Below, piece after piece: positions 1-11,045 of a stretch of 64,000 bases of DNA. Both the position numbers and the translations under genes were made by a program. Source of the stretch: Hephaestia caeni (lineage in GTDB: Bacteria; Pseudomonadota; Alphaproteobacteria; Sphingomonadales; Sphingomonadaceae); assembly GCF_003550065.1 (NCBI RefSeq), contig NZ_QXDC01000005.1:1-64000 (forward strand), given 5' to 3'. Each line of letters starts with the position of its first letter. Position 1 is the first letter of the stretch. The notes under the pieces are model-generated. The model made no database searches and had not been told where the DNA came from. It worked only from the letters and a program-made list of their open reading frames with translations.

Positions 1-155
1 ATCGCGGGATCGGTGATCTCGTCGTTGAACGCCTCGATCACGCGCGGGGCGAGCTTGTCGACCGCATAGGCGCGCGCGGTATCGCGGATCATCCGCTCGT
101 CGTCGGTGAGTTGGTCGTCGAGATAAAACGCGTCCGCCCAGTCGAACTGTTGCAA
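1..155 (-). CDS. Glutaryl-CoA dehydrogenase (acyl-CoA dehydrogenase family), N-terminal part
   Basis: Only the first 50 or so residues lie in the window; the gene runs off the left edge. The reverse-strand translation includes QQFDWADAFYLDDQLTDDER and then RMIRDTARAYAVDKLAPRV, the N-terminal helix region of glutaryl-CoA dehydrogenases, flavoenzymes that convert glutaryl-CoA to crotonyl-CoA in lysine, tryptophan and aromatic catabolism. The start is uncertain. The reading frame has no ATG near the 5' end; a TTG at 155-153 just before QQFDW is preceded by GGGGAAG and is used here, but an upstream TTG or GTG is possible. The gene is divergent from the LysR gene at 526. Identification rests on recognising the family N-terminus; another acyl-CoA dehydrogenase subgroup is the main alternative. 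Confidence 0.72.
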   Translation of the reverse strand, partial: MQQFDWADAFYLDDQLTDDERMIRDTARAYAVDKLAPRVIEAFNDEITDPA

Positions 156-525
156 TTCGCTTCCCCATTGACCGCCCCGGCAGCACGCTCGCAAACAGGT
201 GCAGAAATGCCATTTCATGAATATGATTATCATCTAGAAGAAGAGTGTCAACCAAATGAGCATTCCGAACGGAACTGGCGGACTGGTAGCGGCGATGCCT
301 GCGATCGTCAGGATACCCGCTCGCTACGTTGTGGGTGTGATCGGCCTGCCCGTCGCGCGTTTCCGACGTCGGCTGTGCGCTTCAACTTGGCCGTTCAGAG
401 CTTCTCGAATTCATCTCGAAAGCGGCCGATCGTTCATTTGAGCGTGGCACCCTGCCGGCGATACCGATGATCCGTCTATATCGCTATCGTCACTCGTCCC
501 CGATGGCGTAACTGGAAAGATCTGT
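156..525. other. Divergent intergenic region, no gene seen
   Basis: About 370 bp separate the leftward dehydrogenase gene from the rightward LysR gene. Short open frames here have no ribosome-binding site or recognisable product. The stretch near 215-250 is more AT-rich than its surroundings and contains the small palindrome TGATTATCA at 224-232, so the promoters of the two divergent genes probably lie here. No terminator, repeat or RNA gene is evident. Confidence 0.4.
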
Positions 526-1446
526 ATGCAGCGAGTTCCCAGCCTTTCGAGCCTACGGCTCTTCATGATGGTGGCGCAGAGTTCCAGCTTCAGCGACACC
601 GCGCGCGCGATGGGCGTTTCGCAACCGGCGCTCAGTCGCACGATCCGGCTGCTCGAAGAGGAGCTTTCGGTCCGGCTGTTCGACCGGGACACCCGCAACG
701 TCAACCTCACTGCCGCGGGCGAAATGTTGCTTCCTGCGGTCGAGCGACTGGTTGGCGATTTCCTGGCGACATTTTCGGAACTCGAACATGCGCTTTCGGG
801 GAAGCGCGGCCGGGTCGTGATCGGAGCGCTGCCGTCGGTGGCTGCTAACCTGCTGCCGCTGGCGATGGCCCGGTTCCAGATGGATTACCCCGAAGTCGAG
901 GTCATCGTGCGAGATAGCCTTTCGGGAACGCTCTATCAGCAGATGCGCGAACGGCAGGTCGATTTCTCGATTACCACACCGCCCGAACAGCCTGAGGTGT
1001 TCGCATTCCAGCCCCTGATGATCGACGAATGCGTGCTCGTCTGCGCCGATGGCGATCCGCTGGCGCAAGGCGGCCCTGCGAGTTGGAGCATCTTCGCAGA
1101 ACGCCCCTTCATCGCGATGGCGCCCAGCAGCAGCGTGCGGAGGCTGACGGACGCCGCGCTGATCCGGGCGAACGTCACCGCCAAACCGCTGTTCGAGTGC
1201 GCGCACCTGGCAACCGTGGGCGGACTCATCGTCGCCGGACTCGGGATTAGCGCGCTGCCGCGCACCACGTTGCCGCTGCTGAGCCGGGTCGAGATCGCTT
1301 CGGTTCCGTTGAGGGAACCCAAGGCGACCCGTACGATCGGGATCGCACATTTGGCCAACCGGTCGCTGTCTCCCAGTGCCGCGCTCTTGGCACGGCACCT
1401 TTCCGCCCTCGAAATGGAGGCGGAAACTCTTAAATATATTGGATAA
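526..1446 (+). CDS. LysR-family transcriptional regulator
   Basis: A 306-residue DNA-binding regulator of normal LysR length. Residues about 5-65 form the winged helix-turn-helix, with the typical MGVSQPALSRTIRLLEEEL recognition segment followed by LFDR and LTAAG. Residues about 95-295 form the periplasmic-binding-protein-like effector domain that begins near RGRVVIGALPSVAANLLP. It lies 82 bp upstream of and in the same direction as a carrier/AtuA/TonB-receptor set, so it most likely controls that set in response to a pathway metabolite; this is inference from position. The gene tail and the gap after it (1430-1500) are locally AT-rich, where a regulated promoter could sit. The effector cannot be read from sequence. 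Confidence 0.93.
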   Translation: MQRVPSLSSLRLFMMVAQSSSFSDTARAMGVSQPALSRTIRLLEEELSVRLFDRDTRNVNLTAAGEMLLPAVERLVGDFLATFSELEHALSGKRGRVVIGALPSVAANLLPLAMARFQMDYPEVEVIVRDSLSGTLYQQMRERQVDFSITTPPEQPEVFAFQPLMIDECVLVCADGDPLAQGGPASWSIFAERPFIAMAPSSSVRRLTDAALIRANVTAKPLFECAHLATVGGLIVAGLGISALPRTTLPLLSRVEIASVPLREPKATRTIGIAHLANRSLSPSAALLARHLSALEMEAETLKYIG

Positions 1447-1528
1447 GTCGATAAGTTATTTCGAATTGCTGTATAGGTCTATTAACGGCATATCGCATGG
1501 ACGCCCAAAAGCGCCCGGGGGGTAGACT

Positions 1529-2839
1529 ATGCTGGCAGCGATCGCTGCAATCACGATCCTGGCGCTTCTCGCCGCCATCCTTTCCAATCGCGTTTCACCG
1601 ATCGCGGCGCTGGTGCTGATACCGATCATCGGTGCAGTGGCGGCGGGCCTGGGCGGTGAAACACCCGGCCTGATCGTGTCGGGGATCGTCAAGATCGCAC
1701 CGGTCGCGGGCATGTTCGTGTTCGCGATCCTGTTTTTTGGCGTGATGACGGACGCCGGGCTGCTCGCGCCCATCGTCGCGCGCATCCTGCGGCTCGTCGG
1801 CGAGCGTCCTTCCAGGATCACGGTGGGGACGGCCCTCCTCGCGCTATTGGTTCACCTCGACGGGTCGGGTGCCGTCTGCTTCATCGTCACGATACCGGCG
1901 CTGAGACCGCTCTACGATCGCCTCGGCATGGATCGTCGTGTCCTTGCCTGCACGGCCTCGCTGGCGGCCGGCGTCAATTTCCTGCCCTGGACCGGCCCGA
2001 CCCTGCGGGCGAGCGCCGCGCTGAAGCTGAGTACGACCGAGATCTTTGCGCCGATGATCGCGGTGCAGGCGGTTGGGCTTGCATTTGTCTTCACGGTGTC
2101 CTGGTGGTTGGGTGTTCGCGAGGAAAGACGACTGGGGCTCGTCAACACGACAACCGCTGGATTCCGGCCTGGCGCGATGCCGGTCGTCGACGCAAGCGCG
2201 GAGGAACTGGCGCTTCGTCGGCCGGGACTGTGGTGGTTCAATCTCGCGCTGACATTAATGGTGATCGCCATCATGGTTGCGGGACTGATTGAGCCGGTCG
2301 TCGCGTTCATGGTTGGCACCGCAGTCGCGCTGCTGGTCAACTATCCTTCGGCGGAGGCGCAGCGCGCACGGATCGACGCGCATGCACGCGCCGCGCTGTT
2401 GATGGCGAGCATCCTGTTCGCCGCCGGCGCCTTCACCGGGATCATGACCGGCTCGGGTATGATCCAAGCGCTTGCCGAGGCTTCGGCCGGGCATGTGCCC
2501 GATGCGCTCGGCCCGCGCATTCCGGTGATCCTCGGGGTGATCGGAATGCCGCTCAGTCTGCTGTTCGATCCCGATTCCTTCTATTTTGGGGTGTTGCCCG
2601 TCATTGCCGAGGTCAGCGCCCATTTCGGGGTGGCGCCGGTCAGCGTGGCGCAAGCCGCCTTGCTCGGTCAGATGACGACCGGATTTCCTGTCAGCCCGCT
2701 GACGCCCGCGACATTCCTGGTCGCCGGACTTTCCGGAATCGAGTTGGGGGCACATCAACGCTTTTCCATCCCCTGGCTGTTCGGCGCATCGGTGGTGATG
2801 ACCATCGCTGCCGTCGCGTTCGGAGTGTTCGCGTTGTGA
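1529..2839 (+). CDS. CitMHS-family citrate/carboxylate transporter
   Basis: A 436-residue inner-membrane carrier with about 11-12 hydrophobic segments along its whole length. The LDGSGAVCFIVTIPALRPLY stretch near residue 110, NFLPWTGPTLRA near residue 150, and the C-terminal PDSFYFGVLPV and GFPVSPLTPATFL segments are characteristic of the CitMHS group (metal-citrate/proton symporters) of the ion transporter superfamily. A strong GGGGGG purine run precedes the ATG. The next gene starts inside the stop codon (GTGA overlap), so carrier and AtuA protein are translationally coupled. The substrate is probably a di- or tricarboxylate or other organic acid; pairing with AtuA makes a catabolic substrate more likely than citrate for iron uptake. 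Confidence 0.9.
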   Translation: MLAAIAAITILALLAAILSNRVSPIAALVLIPIIGAVAAGLGGETPGLIVSGIVKIAPVAGMFVFAILFFGVMTDAGLLAPIVARILRLVGERPSRITVGTALLALLVHLDGSGAVCFIVTIPALRPLYDRLGMDRRVLACTASLAAGVNFLPWTGPTLRASAALKLSTTEIFAPMIAVQAVGLAFVFTVSWWLGVREERRLGLVNTTTAGFRPGAMPVVDASAEELALRRPGLWWFNLALTLMVIAIMVAGLIEPVVAFMVGTAVALLVNYPSAEAQRARIDAHARAALLMASILFAAGAFTGIMTGSGMIQALAEASAGHVPDALGPRIPVILGVIGMPLSLLFDPDSFYFGVLPVIAEVSAHFGVAPVSVAQAALLGQMTTGFPVSPLTPATFLVAGLSGIELGAHQRFSIPWLFGASVVMTIAAVAFGVFAL

Positions 2840-4176
2840 CCGGCCGAACCATCCGAATCGGCGCCGGCGCGGGGTATTCGGGCGACCGCATCGAGCCAGC
2901 GGTCGAACTCGCCGAACAAGGAAAGCTGGATTATCTCGTCTTCGAGTGCCTTGCCGAACGGACGATCGCGCTTGCGCAGGCCCGCCGCCGAGCCGACCCG
3001 GAACAGGGCTTCGACCTGCTGCTCGACGAAAGGATGCGTGCGGTCTTGCCCGCTTGTCGCGCGAACGGGGTGCGGATCGTCACCAACATGGGCGCGGCCA
3101 ATCCGGCGAGCGCGGCGCGCGCGATCGTCCGTATCGCGCGGGAACTGGGGATGGCCGGCCTCAAGGTGGCGGCAGTGATCGGCGATGACGTGCTGGATCA
3201 GATTCGCGAGCAGCCCCGGTCGCTGAGCGAGCACGACGGCACGACCGCCGATCTGGGCGATTCGGTCGTTTCGGCCAACGCCTATCTCGGCATGGCGCCG
3301 ATCGTGGAGGCGCTGGCCGGCGGCGCCGATGTCGTCGTGACCGGCCGCGTGGGCGATCCCGCGCTGTTCCTCGGGCCGCTCGCCTACGAATTCGGCTGGT
3401 CCGCCGACGATTGGGATATTCTGGGGCGCGGGACCGTGATCGGCCATCTGCTCGAATGCGCGGGCCAGCTTACCGGCGGCTATTTCGCCGACCCCGGCGT
3501 GAAGGACGTGCCCGACCTCGCCCGGCTCGGCTTTCCGCTGGCGGAGGTATCGCCCGACGGCTCAGCCCTCCTGACCAAGGTGCCGGGGTCCGGTGGTCGC
3601 CTGAGCGTGGCCTGCTGCAAGGAGCAACTGCTTTACGAGATCCTCGATCCCGGCGCCTATCTACAGGCGGATGTCGTCGCCGATTTCCGGACGGTGCGGT
3701 TCGAGATGGCAGGGCCGGATCGCGTCCGCGTCACCGGAGGTTCGGGTCGGGCCCGGCCCGACATGTTAAAGGTTTCGATCGGTTATCAGGACGGGTTCAT
3801 CGGGGAAGGTCAGATTTCCTATGCCGGTTTGGGTGCCGTCGCGCGCGGCCGGTTGGCGCTCGACATCGTGCGTGACCGGCTGGCGATCACCGGAATCGAT
3901 GCCGAGGACCTGCAATATGAGCTGATCGGTCTCGACGCGGTCGATCGGACCGGCCGGACCGGCATCGAACCGCGAGAGGTGCGCGCGCGCGCCGTCGGCC
4001 GATCCCGCTCGGCCTATGCGGCCGGGCGGATCGGCGCGGAAGTCGAGGCTCTATATACCAATGGGCCGTCGGGCGGCGGCGGTGCCGTCGCCAGCGTCCG
4101 CCAGGTGCTGGCGGTCACATCCGTTCTGCTGCCGCGCGACCGTGTCGCCCCGGCCGTGCTGTACGAGGTGGCATGA
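2836..4176 (+). CDS. AtuA-family acyclic terpene utilization protein (DUF1446)
   Basis: A 446-residue soluble protein of the AtuA/DUF1446 family. Recognisable segments are IRIGAGAGYSGDRIEPAVEL at the N-terminus, LDYLVFECLAERTIALAQ, IVTNMGAANP near residue 80, and DVVVTGRVGDPALFLGPL near residue 175. The prototype is encoded in the Pseudomonas citronellol/geraniol (acyclic terpene) gene cluster, but the reaction of AtuA itself is not settled. The start is GTG, overlapping the carrier stop by 4 bp, and the stop overlaps the next gene by 4 bp. In many genomes AtuA carries a C-terminal ferredoxin-fold extension; here that extension is a separate gene. The linked carrier, receptor and hydrolase suggest a role in breakdown of an imported acid or ester. 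Confidence 0.88.
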   Translation: MTGRTIRIGAGAGYSGDRIEPAVELAEQGKLDYLVFECLAERTIALAQARRRADPEQGFDLLLDERMRAVLPACRANGVRIVTNMGAANPASAARAIVRIARELGMAGLKVAAVIGDDVLDQIREQPRSLSEHDGTTADLGDSVVSANAYLGMAPIVEALAGGADVVVTGRVGDPALFLGPLAYEFGWSADDWDILGRGTVIGHLLECAGQLTGGYFADPGVKDVPDLARLGFPLAEVSPDGSALLTKVPGSGGRLSVACCKEQLLYEILDPGAYLQADVVADFRTVRFEMAGPDRVRVTGGSGRARPDMLKVSIGYQDGFIGEGQISYAGLGAVARGRLALDIVRDRLAITGIDAEDLQYELIGLDAVDRTGRTGIEPREVRARAVGRSRSAYAAGRIGAEVEALYTNGPSGGGGAVASVRQVLAVTSVLLPRDRVAPAVLYEVA

Positions 4177-4487
4177 TGCTGTTACGCGACCTCGCCCACG
4201 TTCGCACCGGCGACAAAGGGGACATATCGCAGATTTCGGTGATCCTTTACGACATCGAGAATTATGCGCTGCTGGCCGATCGATTGTCAGTGGAGGTCAT
4301 CCGCCGCCATTTATGTGCGTTGCCGATCTTCAGCGGCGAGCGGTACGAGCTACCCGAACTGGGCGCGCTGAATTTCGTGTTGCGCGGAGCGCTCTCCGGC
4401 GGCGTCACCCGCTCGCTCGCCCTCGATGCGCACGGCAAGACCCTCGGGGCCCAGCTTCTCGATATCGAGATTATATCAATTTCCTGA
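4173..4487 (+). CDS. AtuA-related ferredoxin-fold small protein
   Basis: A 104-residue protein starting in the stop codon of the AtuA gene (ATGA overlap). It opens with LRDLAHVRTGDKGDISQISV, the signature of the domain found fused at the C-terminus of longer AtuA/DUF1446 proteins and given the name AtuA ferredoxin-fold domain. It contains few cysteines and no CxxC pair, so an iron-sulfur cluster is not supported; the name describes the fold only. The overlap and family pattern make it a likely partner subunit of the preceding protein. A palindrome spans its stop codon. Confidence 0.8.
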   Translation: MMLLRDLAHVRTGDKGDISQISVILYDIENYALLADRLSVEVIRRHLCALPIFSGERYELPELGALNFVLRGALSGGVTRSLALDAHGKTLGAQLLDIEIISIS

Positions 4488-4503
4488 TTAGATCATCCAA
4501 TCA
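4485..4503. promoter_or_regulatory. 19-bp near-perfect palindrome, candidate operator
   Basis: TGATTAGATCATCCAATCA reads almost identically on the other strand: 8 of 9 arm pairs agree around a central base, apart from A/C positions 6 and 14. It begins on the TGA stop of the small AtuA partner and lies 157 bp before the TonB-receptor start, followed by an AT-rich stretch (TCATTATATTTC) that could hold a promoter. Its size and symmetry fit a dimeric regulator site. Which protein would bind is unknown; the LysR regulator of this locus is the obvious candidate. Confidence 0.4.
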
Positions 4504-4659
4504 TTATATTTCTAAAAACAATCCTCAACCAATACACCGCTACCGACATCGCAGCGTCCGTCCGCGAGCAAGCGACGGGGCACGATGTCGATGTGATCAG
4601 ACACTCGTCGGACAGACCTCATGAAGTGAGGCCCGGCACGATCATAAGGGGAGGAACCG

Positions 4660-7275
<2,616 letters not shown>

Positions 7276-7298
7276 CGGCGCACACCATCACAAGGGGA

Positions 7299-8576
7299 AT
7301 GACGATGCCGATTTCCAGACGCGACATGCTGACCGCAACAACCGGGGCGGTGTCGCTGGCGGCGCTGGGCGACTTGGGGATGGCGGGCGCGGCAAACGCC
7401 GCTGCCGCCACACCGGACGGCGCGGCGGGAAAGGCGGAAACCAACGAGCGCTTCCTTGCCCGGCTCCTGGGGCGGGACAAATTGTTCTGGTCGCCCAACG
7501 TCCAGCCGGAGGGCTACAAGAGCCTCGAGCGTATCCTGGCGACCCGCCCGATCCGTCGGGGAGCGAGCGTCCGCACCTTTCCGCGCAAGGAGATCGGCCC
7601 GCTCACCTATCAGGATCAGACGAGAACCGAGACGCTCGACGATTTCATGAAGCTGGAACACGTCGCCGGAATCATCGGCATTCGCGACGGCGTGATCCGG
7701 CTCGAGCGCTATGGCCTCGGGCTGAAGCCGACCGAGCATTGGACGTCGATGTCGATGGTCAAATCGATCACATCGACCATCGTCGGCTGCGCACTTCACG
7801 ATCGTCTCGTCCCGAGCCTCGATGTCGAGGTGGCGCGTTACGTGGGCGTGTTGAAGGGATCGGCCTATGCGGACGTCACGCTGCGCCAACTCCTCACGAT
7901 GACCTCGGGCATCCAGTGGGACGAAAACTACATGAATCCGCAGGCCGACGTGAACCTGCATTATGAGAAGGTGATCGCGGACCGGCAGGCGGGTGGCATC
8001 CTCGCACATCTCGCGACGCTGCCCCGCGCGCATCCGCCCGGAACTTATTTCCACTACAATACCGGCGACACGTTCGTGATCGGTTGCCTGCTGACAGCCG
8101 CTATCGGCGGTCATCTGGCCGATTATTTTTCGAACCGCATCTGGTCACGCATCGGCACCGAACAGGATGCGCTGTTTCTGCTCGAATCCGACGACGGGCA
8201 GGAAGTCGCCGGCAGCAGCGCGAGCGCGACGTTGCGTGACTATGCCCGCTTCGGAGAGTTCATCCTCGGCGGCGGGATCGCGGGCGGACGGCAAGTGCTG
8301 CCGGAAGGTTGGGTGGTAGAAGCAACCAAACCCTCGGCTCCGCGGGAAGACCCCGCCGGCGGCGGCTATGGCTATCAATGGTGGACATCGACGGACGGCT
8401 CTTTCGCCGCCCAGGGTTTCGCGGGCCAGACGCTGCGGATCCATCCCGCGAACAAATCCGTCATCGTCATTCTCTCGGCCTTGCCCAGCAAGGAATTCCG
8501 GCCCGTGGGTGAAGCCAGCCTCACGCGCCGCGCCAATTTCATGCGCGCGCTCGACGCCATGATGGGCCATGCTTAG
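7299..8576 (+). CDS. Tat-exported serine hydrolase, class C beta-lactamase fold
   Basis: A 425-residue periplasmic hydrolase of the beta-lactamase/penicillin-binding family (esterase and amidase relatives). The N-terminus SRRDMLTATTG followed by a hydrophobic stretch and ANAAAA is a twin-arginine signal. The nucleophile motif SMVKS gives S150-x-x-K153; the tyrosine motif lies in TYFHYNTGDT (Y251), as in 6-aminohexanoate-dimer hydrolases and EstB-type esterases. A GFAGQTLRI segment near the C-terminus stands where KTG lies in true beta-lactamases, so an esterase or amidase role is likelier than antibiotic resistance. It starts 24 bp after the receptor stop and is probably co-transcribed, processing the receptor's substrate in the periplasm. 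Confidence 0.88.
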   Translation: MTMPISRRDMLTATTGAVSLAALGDLGMAGAANAAAATPDGAAGKAETNERFLARLLGRDKLFWSPNVQPEGYKSLERILATRPIRRGASVRTFPRKEIGPLTYQDQTRTETLDDFMKLEHVAGIIGIRDGVIRLERYGLGLKPTEHWTSMSMVKSITSTIVGCALHDRLVPSLDVEVARYVGVLKGSAYADVTLRQLLTMTSGIQWDENYMNPQADVNLHYEKVIADRQAGGILAHLATLPRAHPPGTYFHYNTGDTFVIGCLLTAAIGGHLADYFSNRIWSRIGTEQDALFLLESDDGQEVAGSSASATLRDYARFGEFILGGGIAGGRQVLPEGWVVEATKPSAPREDPAGGGYGYQWWTSTDGSFAAQGFAGQTLRIHPANKSVIVILSALPSKEFRPVGEASLTRRANFMRALDAMMGHA

Positions 8577-8603
8577 ATTTGTTTTGGAACATGTCCCGGC
8601 CCT

Positions 8604-9299
8604 TCACTCGACCACGACGGGCGCCGTGAAGGTATAGCCTACGCCGTAAACGACCTCGATGGGGGCACGCAGCTTCAAATGATGTTCTATCTTGCGGCGT
8701 AGCCGGCTGACGACCGCGTCGAGATGGCGGTTGTCGAAGCTGGCCCGCGGTCTGGCGAGCATCGCCACCAGCGCCTCGCGCTCGCACACGTCGCCGCTGC
8801 GAAGGAACAAGGCGCTCATGAAGGCGAACTCGGTAGCCGTCAGTTTAAGCACGTGCTGGTTCGGTGCGGTCAACGTCCAGTTGGCATTGTCCAGCACCCA
8901 CGGGTCATCATGACCGTTCTCAGTGCCCGGCTGATCACCCATCCGCCTCAAAAGACTGCGGACAGCCGCTTCGATTTCGCGCAGGGTGCTGTGCTTGACG
9001 AGGTAGATATCGGCACCGCTTTCGAAACCGCGGATACGATCGTCGCTTTCGCCGAGCGCAGTCAGCATGATGATGCCGCAAGCGTGAGACCGGCGGATCT
9101 CGGCGGCGAGATCGAACCCGTTGCCGTCTGGCAACCCGACATCGAGGATGACGACGGCCGGCGGCGGCGCCTCAGCGAGATCCCTACGCATGCCCTGCGC
9201 CGTTCCGACACCCCTGGCCTTGAAGCCGCTCAGCGCCAGGAAGTCGACGATATCTTTGCGCAGCCGCTCCTCATCCTCAACAATCAGAATATGCGTCAC
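8604..9299 (-). CDS. OmpR-family response regulator
   Basis: A 231-residue two-component regulator. The receiver domain starts at THILIVEDEERL and has the phosphoacceptor in LDVGLPDGNG (D53); a C-terminal winged helix (residues about 140-230) contains LTATEFAFMSALFLRSGDVC and LDAVVSRLRRKIE. The GTG start at 9299 overlaps the kinase stop by 4 bp, which decides this start over longer in-frame readings. It follows the kinase as the second gene of the operon and is convergent with the serine hydrolase 27 bp away. In place of the usual receiver lysine followed by proline there is LVKHSTLRE, a minor deviation. Likely targets are the adjacent adhesin or the operon itself; this is inference. Confidence 0.92.
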   Translation of the reverse strand: MTHILIVEDEERLRKDIVDFLALSGFKARGVGTAQGMRRDLAEAPPPAVVILDVGLPDGNGFDLAAEIRRSHACGIIMLTALGESDDRIRGFESGADIYLVKHSTLREIEAAVRSLLRRMGDQPGTENGHDDPWVLDNANWTLTAPNQHVLKLTATEFAFMSALFLRSGDVCEREALVAMLARPRASFDNRHLDAVVSRLRRKIEHHLKLRAPIEVVYGVGYTFTAPVVVE

Positions 9300-10744
9300 G
9301 CCGCCTCGACCTCCAATGGGGTCTCGCCAGACGTTTCCGTGGGCATCGGTATGCGCACGATCGCGATCGTTCCCCCCTCGTCGCTTGGACATAGCTGCAA
9401 CGTTGCGCCGTGATAGTCCAGAAGCCTTCTTGCGGAATAAAGCCCCAGCCCGGTTCCCGTGAGGCCTTTCGCGTTGGAAGCCCGGAAGAATCGGCGCCCG
9501 ATCTTGCCGAGTTCGCCGCCGGGGATGCCCATGCCGCGGTCGCGGACTTCGATCACGACCGACTCCTGTTCCTCTCGGGCCGCGATGTGGATCAATTGAT
9601 CATCGGGCGAATATTTTAGGGCATTGTCGATGAGGTTGATGATGACGGTCGCGAGCATGTCCGGGTCGACACAAAAATAAACCACCGGGTCTTCGGTGCC
9701 GAAGCGCAGACGGTCGCCGCGCGCGGTCATCTCGAAATGCAGCCGTACATCCCCTAGCAGCGAGCCGACCTGCATCCGCTCGGGCTGGTAGGCGTTTTCC
9801 CGATCGTCGGTCATGAAACGGTCGATGAGGGAAAATAGGCGGTTGAGTGCCTCACCGATGCCCAGGAGCCGTTCGCGCGTGGCTTGGGGCGATTGGTCGC
9901 CGACCAGACCGATCATGTCGGCAGCGTTGCGGATCACGGCAAGCGGCGTGCGGAACTCATGGCTGACGACCCGCATGAAATCGGCCTGCTCCTCGCGAAG
10001 CGCGCGCTCGACTTCGATGCTGGTGTTGAGCTGCCTTTCCAGCCGCCGCCGTTCGGTCACCTCCTCCAACAAGGCCCGGTTCTTCTCGCGCAGGTCGGCA
10101 GACAGGCGCGAGCTGACCATGAACAGCAGGCACGCGAAGAACGTGATCAGGAACAAGGTGCCCTGCAAGAGATACCAGGCATTGCGGTCCGCGAGGATCG
10201 GGCCGCTTTTAAAGTCTGCCGGCAGACCGACTTCGATCGCGCTCTGGACGAGGCTCGCGATCATATATTCGGCGAGCACCGCGATGGTGATCCATCGCAG
10301 CAGCGCCGGTTGCGTCCGGTCGCGGATAAGGCCCAGACACATCATCGACATGATGACCACGGTGAACAGGGTCGAGACGTGGATGCGGCTGGCAATATCA
10401 CCCGGATCGATGGCGAGGGCAGCGCTCCAGGCCAGCAATTGGAAAACCAGGAGCGACATGCCGAGCCAACTATAACGCGGCTGCCCGAGGAAGCGGGCGA
10501 GCCCTTCGGCCAGCAGCACGAGGCCCAGCTTGATCGCGGTGTTGTGGAGCACAATTTCCCACGCCACGGGTTGTTCCCCGCGCAGGACCATCAGCAATAG
10601 ACCCGCCGCGATGGCGATGAAGCCCGCCGCGAGAAACCTCAACTCATACAGATGACGCCAGGCCCGCCAGACGAAAGTCCACACCACGGCCTGCAAGCTC
10701 GCGATTGCGAACGTGACGACGAGAACCGTCTTGAGATCAAGCAT
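9296..10744 (-). CDS. Membrane-bound sensor histidine kinase
   Basis: About 482 residues from the ATG at 10744 (MLDLKTVLVVTF); a longer in-frame start at 10801 would add a non-hydrophobic lead and is less likely. Residues 1-215 hold about seven transmembrane helices with short loops and no recognisable periplasmic domain, so the signal is probably sensed in or at the membrane. A coiled-coil linker (215-255) leads to the H box VSHEFRTPLAV (H262). The ATPase domain has the N box NLIDNALKYS, then DRGMGIPGGE and GTGLGLYSARRLLDYHGA. It is the partner of the overlapping response regulator. It is divergent from the adhesin gene at 11046. Confidence 0.92.
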   Translation of the reverse strand: MLDLKTVLVVTFAIASLQAVVWTFVWRAWRHLYELRFLAAGFIAIAAGLLLMVLRGEQPVAWEIVLHNTAIKLGLVLLAEGLARFLGQPRYSWLGMSLLVFQLLAWSAALAIDPGDIASRIHVSTLFTVVIMSMMCLGLIRDRTQPALLRWITIAVLAEYMIASLVQSAIEVGLPADFKSGPILADRNAWYLLQGTLFLITFFACLLFMVSSRLSADLREKNRALLEEVTERRRLERQLNTSIEVERALREEQADFMRVVSHEFRTPLAVIRNAADMIGLVGDQSPQATRERLLGIGEALNRLFSLIDRFMTDDRENAYQPERMQVGSLLGDVRLHFEMTARGDRLRFGTEDPVVYFCVDPDMLATVIINLIDNALKYSPDDQLIHIAAREEQESVVIEVRDRGMGIPGGELGKIGRRFFRASNAKGLTGTGLGLYSARRLLDYHGATLQLCPSDEGGTIAIVRIPMPTETSGETPLEVEAA

Positions 10745-11045
10745 CGCTGAAAATGTACACTGAGCCGATCTCCCGCCTCCCTCACACGGCGCGAACGCCA
10801 AGCCTCGCAGGCGTCGCGCGCGAAGGCAAGTGCTTGGGTGTTCTGCAAGATTTGATTAGAATTCAATAGAATTGATCGGTGGAATTGCCGGCTCTCGCAC
10901 GCCTAACCAAGCCCTGAAACGATGTAACGCGGGCGTCGCTGCAACGCCCGCATAAGGGCGCGCGCAACGTACAGCACCCACACAGGAAAATGCGCTCCGT
11001 TCATGCTGACGACGGCCTGCTGCCAGAAATGAGGGGTAGAGTATC
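10745..11045. promoter_or_regulatory. Divergent control region between kinase operon and adhesin
   Basis: About 300 bp with no convincing gene. The AT-rich tract TTGATTAGAATTCAATAGAA near 10851-10872 contains the repeated core AGAATT and is the best place for promoter or regulator sites. A GAGGGGTAGAG ribosome site lies just before the adhesin ATG. The arrangement lets the two-component system control the adhesin, but no response-regulator site can be proven from sequence alone. Confidence 0.35.

Noticed and set aside
111..470. Possible small gene upstream of the LysR gene
   Set aside because: No ribosome site or family resemblance, and it overlaps the dehydrogenase start.
7299..8576. Reading the serine hydrolase as an antibiotic beta-lactamase
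   Set aside because: The KTG triad is absent and the context is catabolic; the SxxK/Tyr layout is shared with esterases and amidases.
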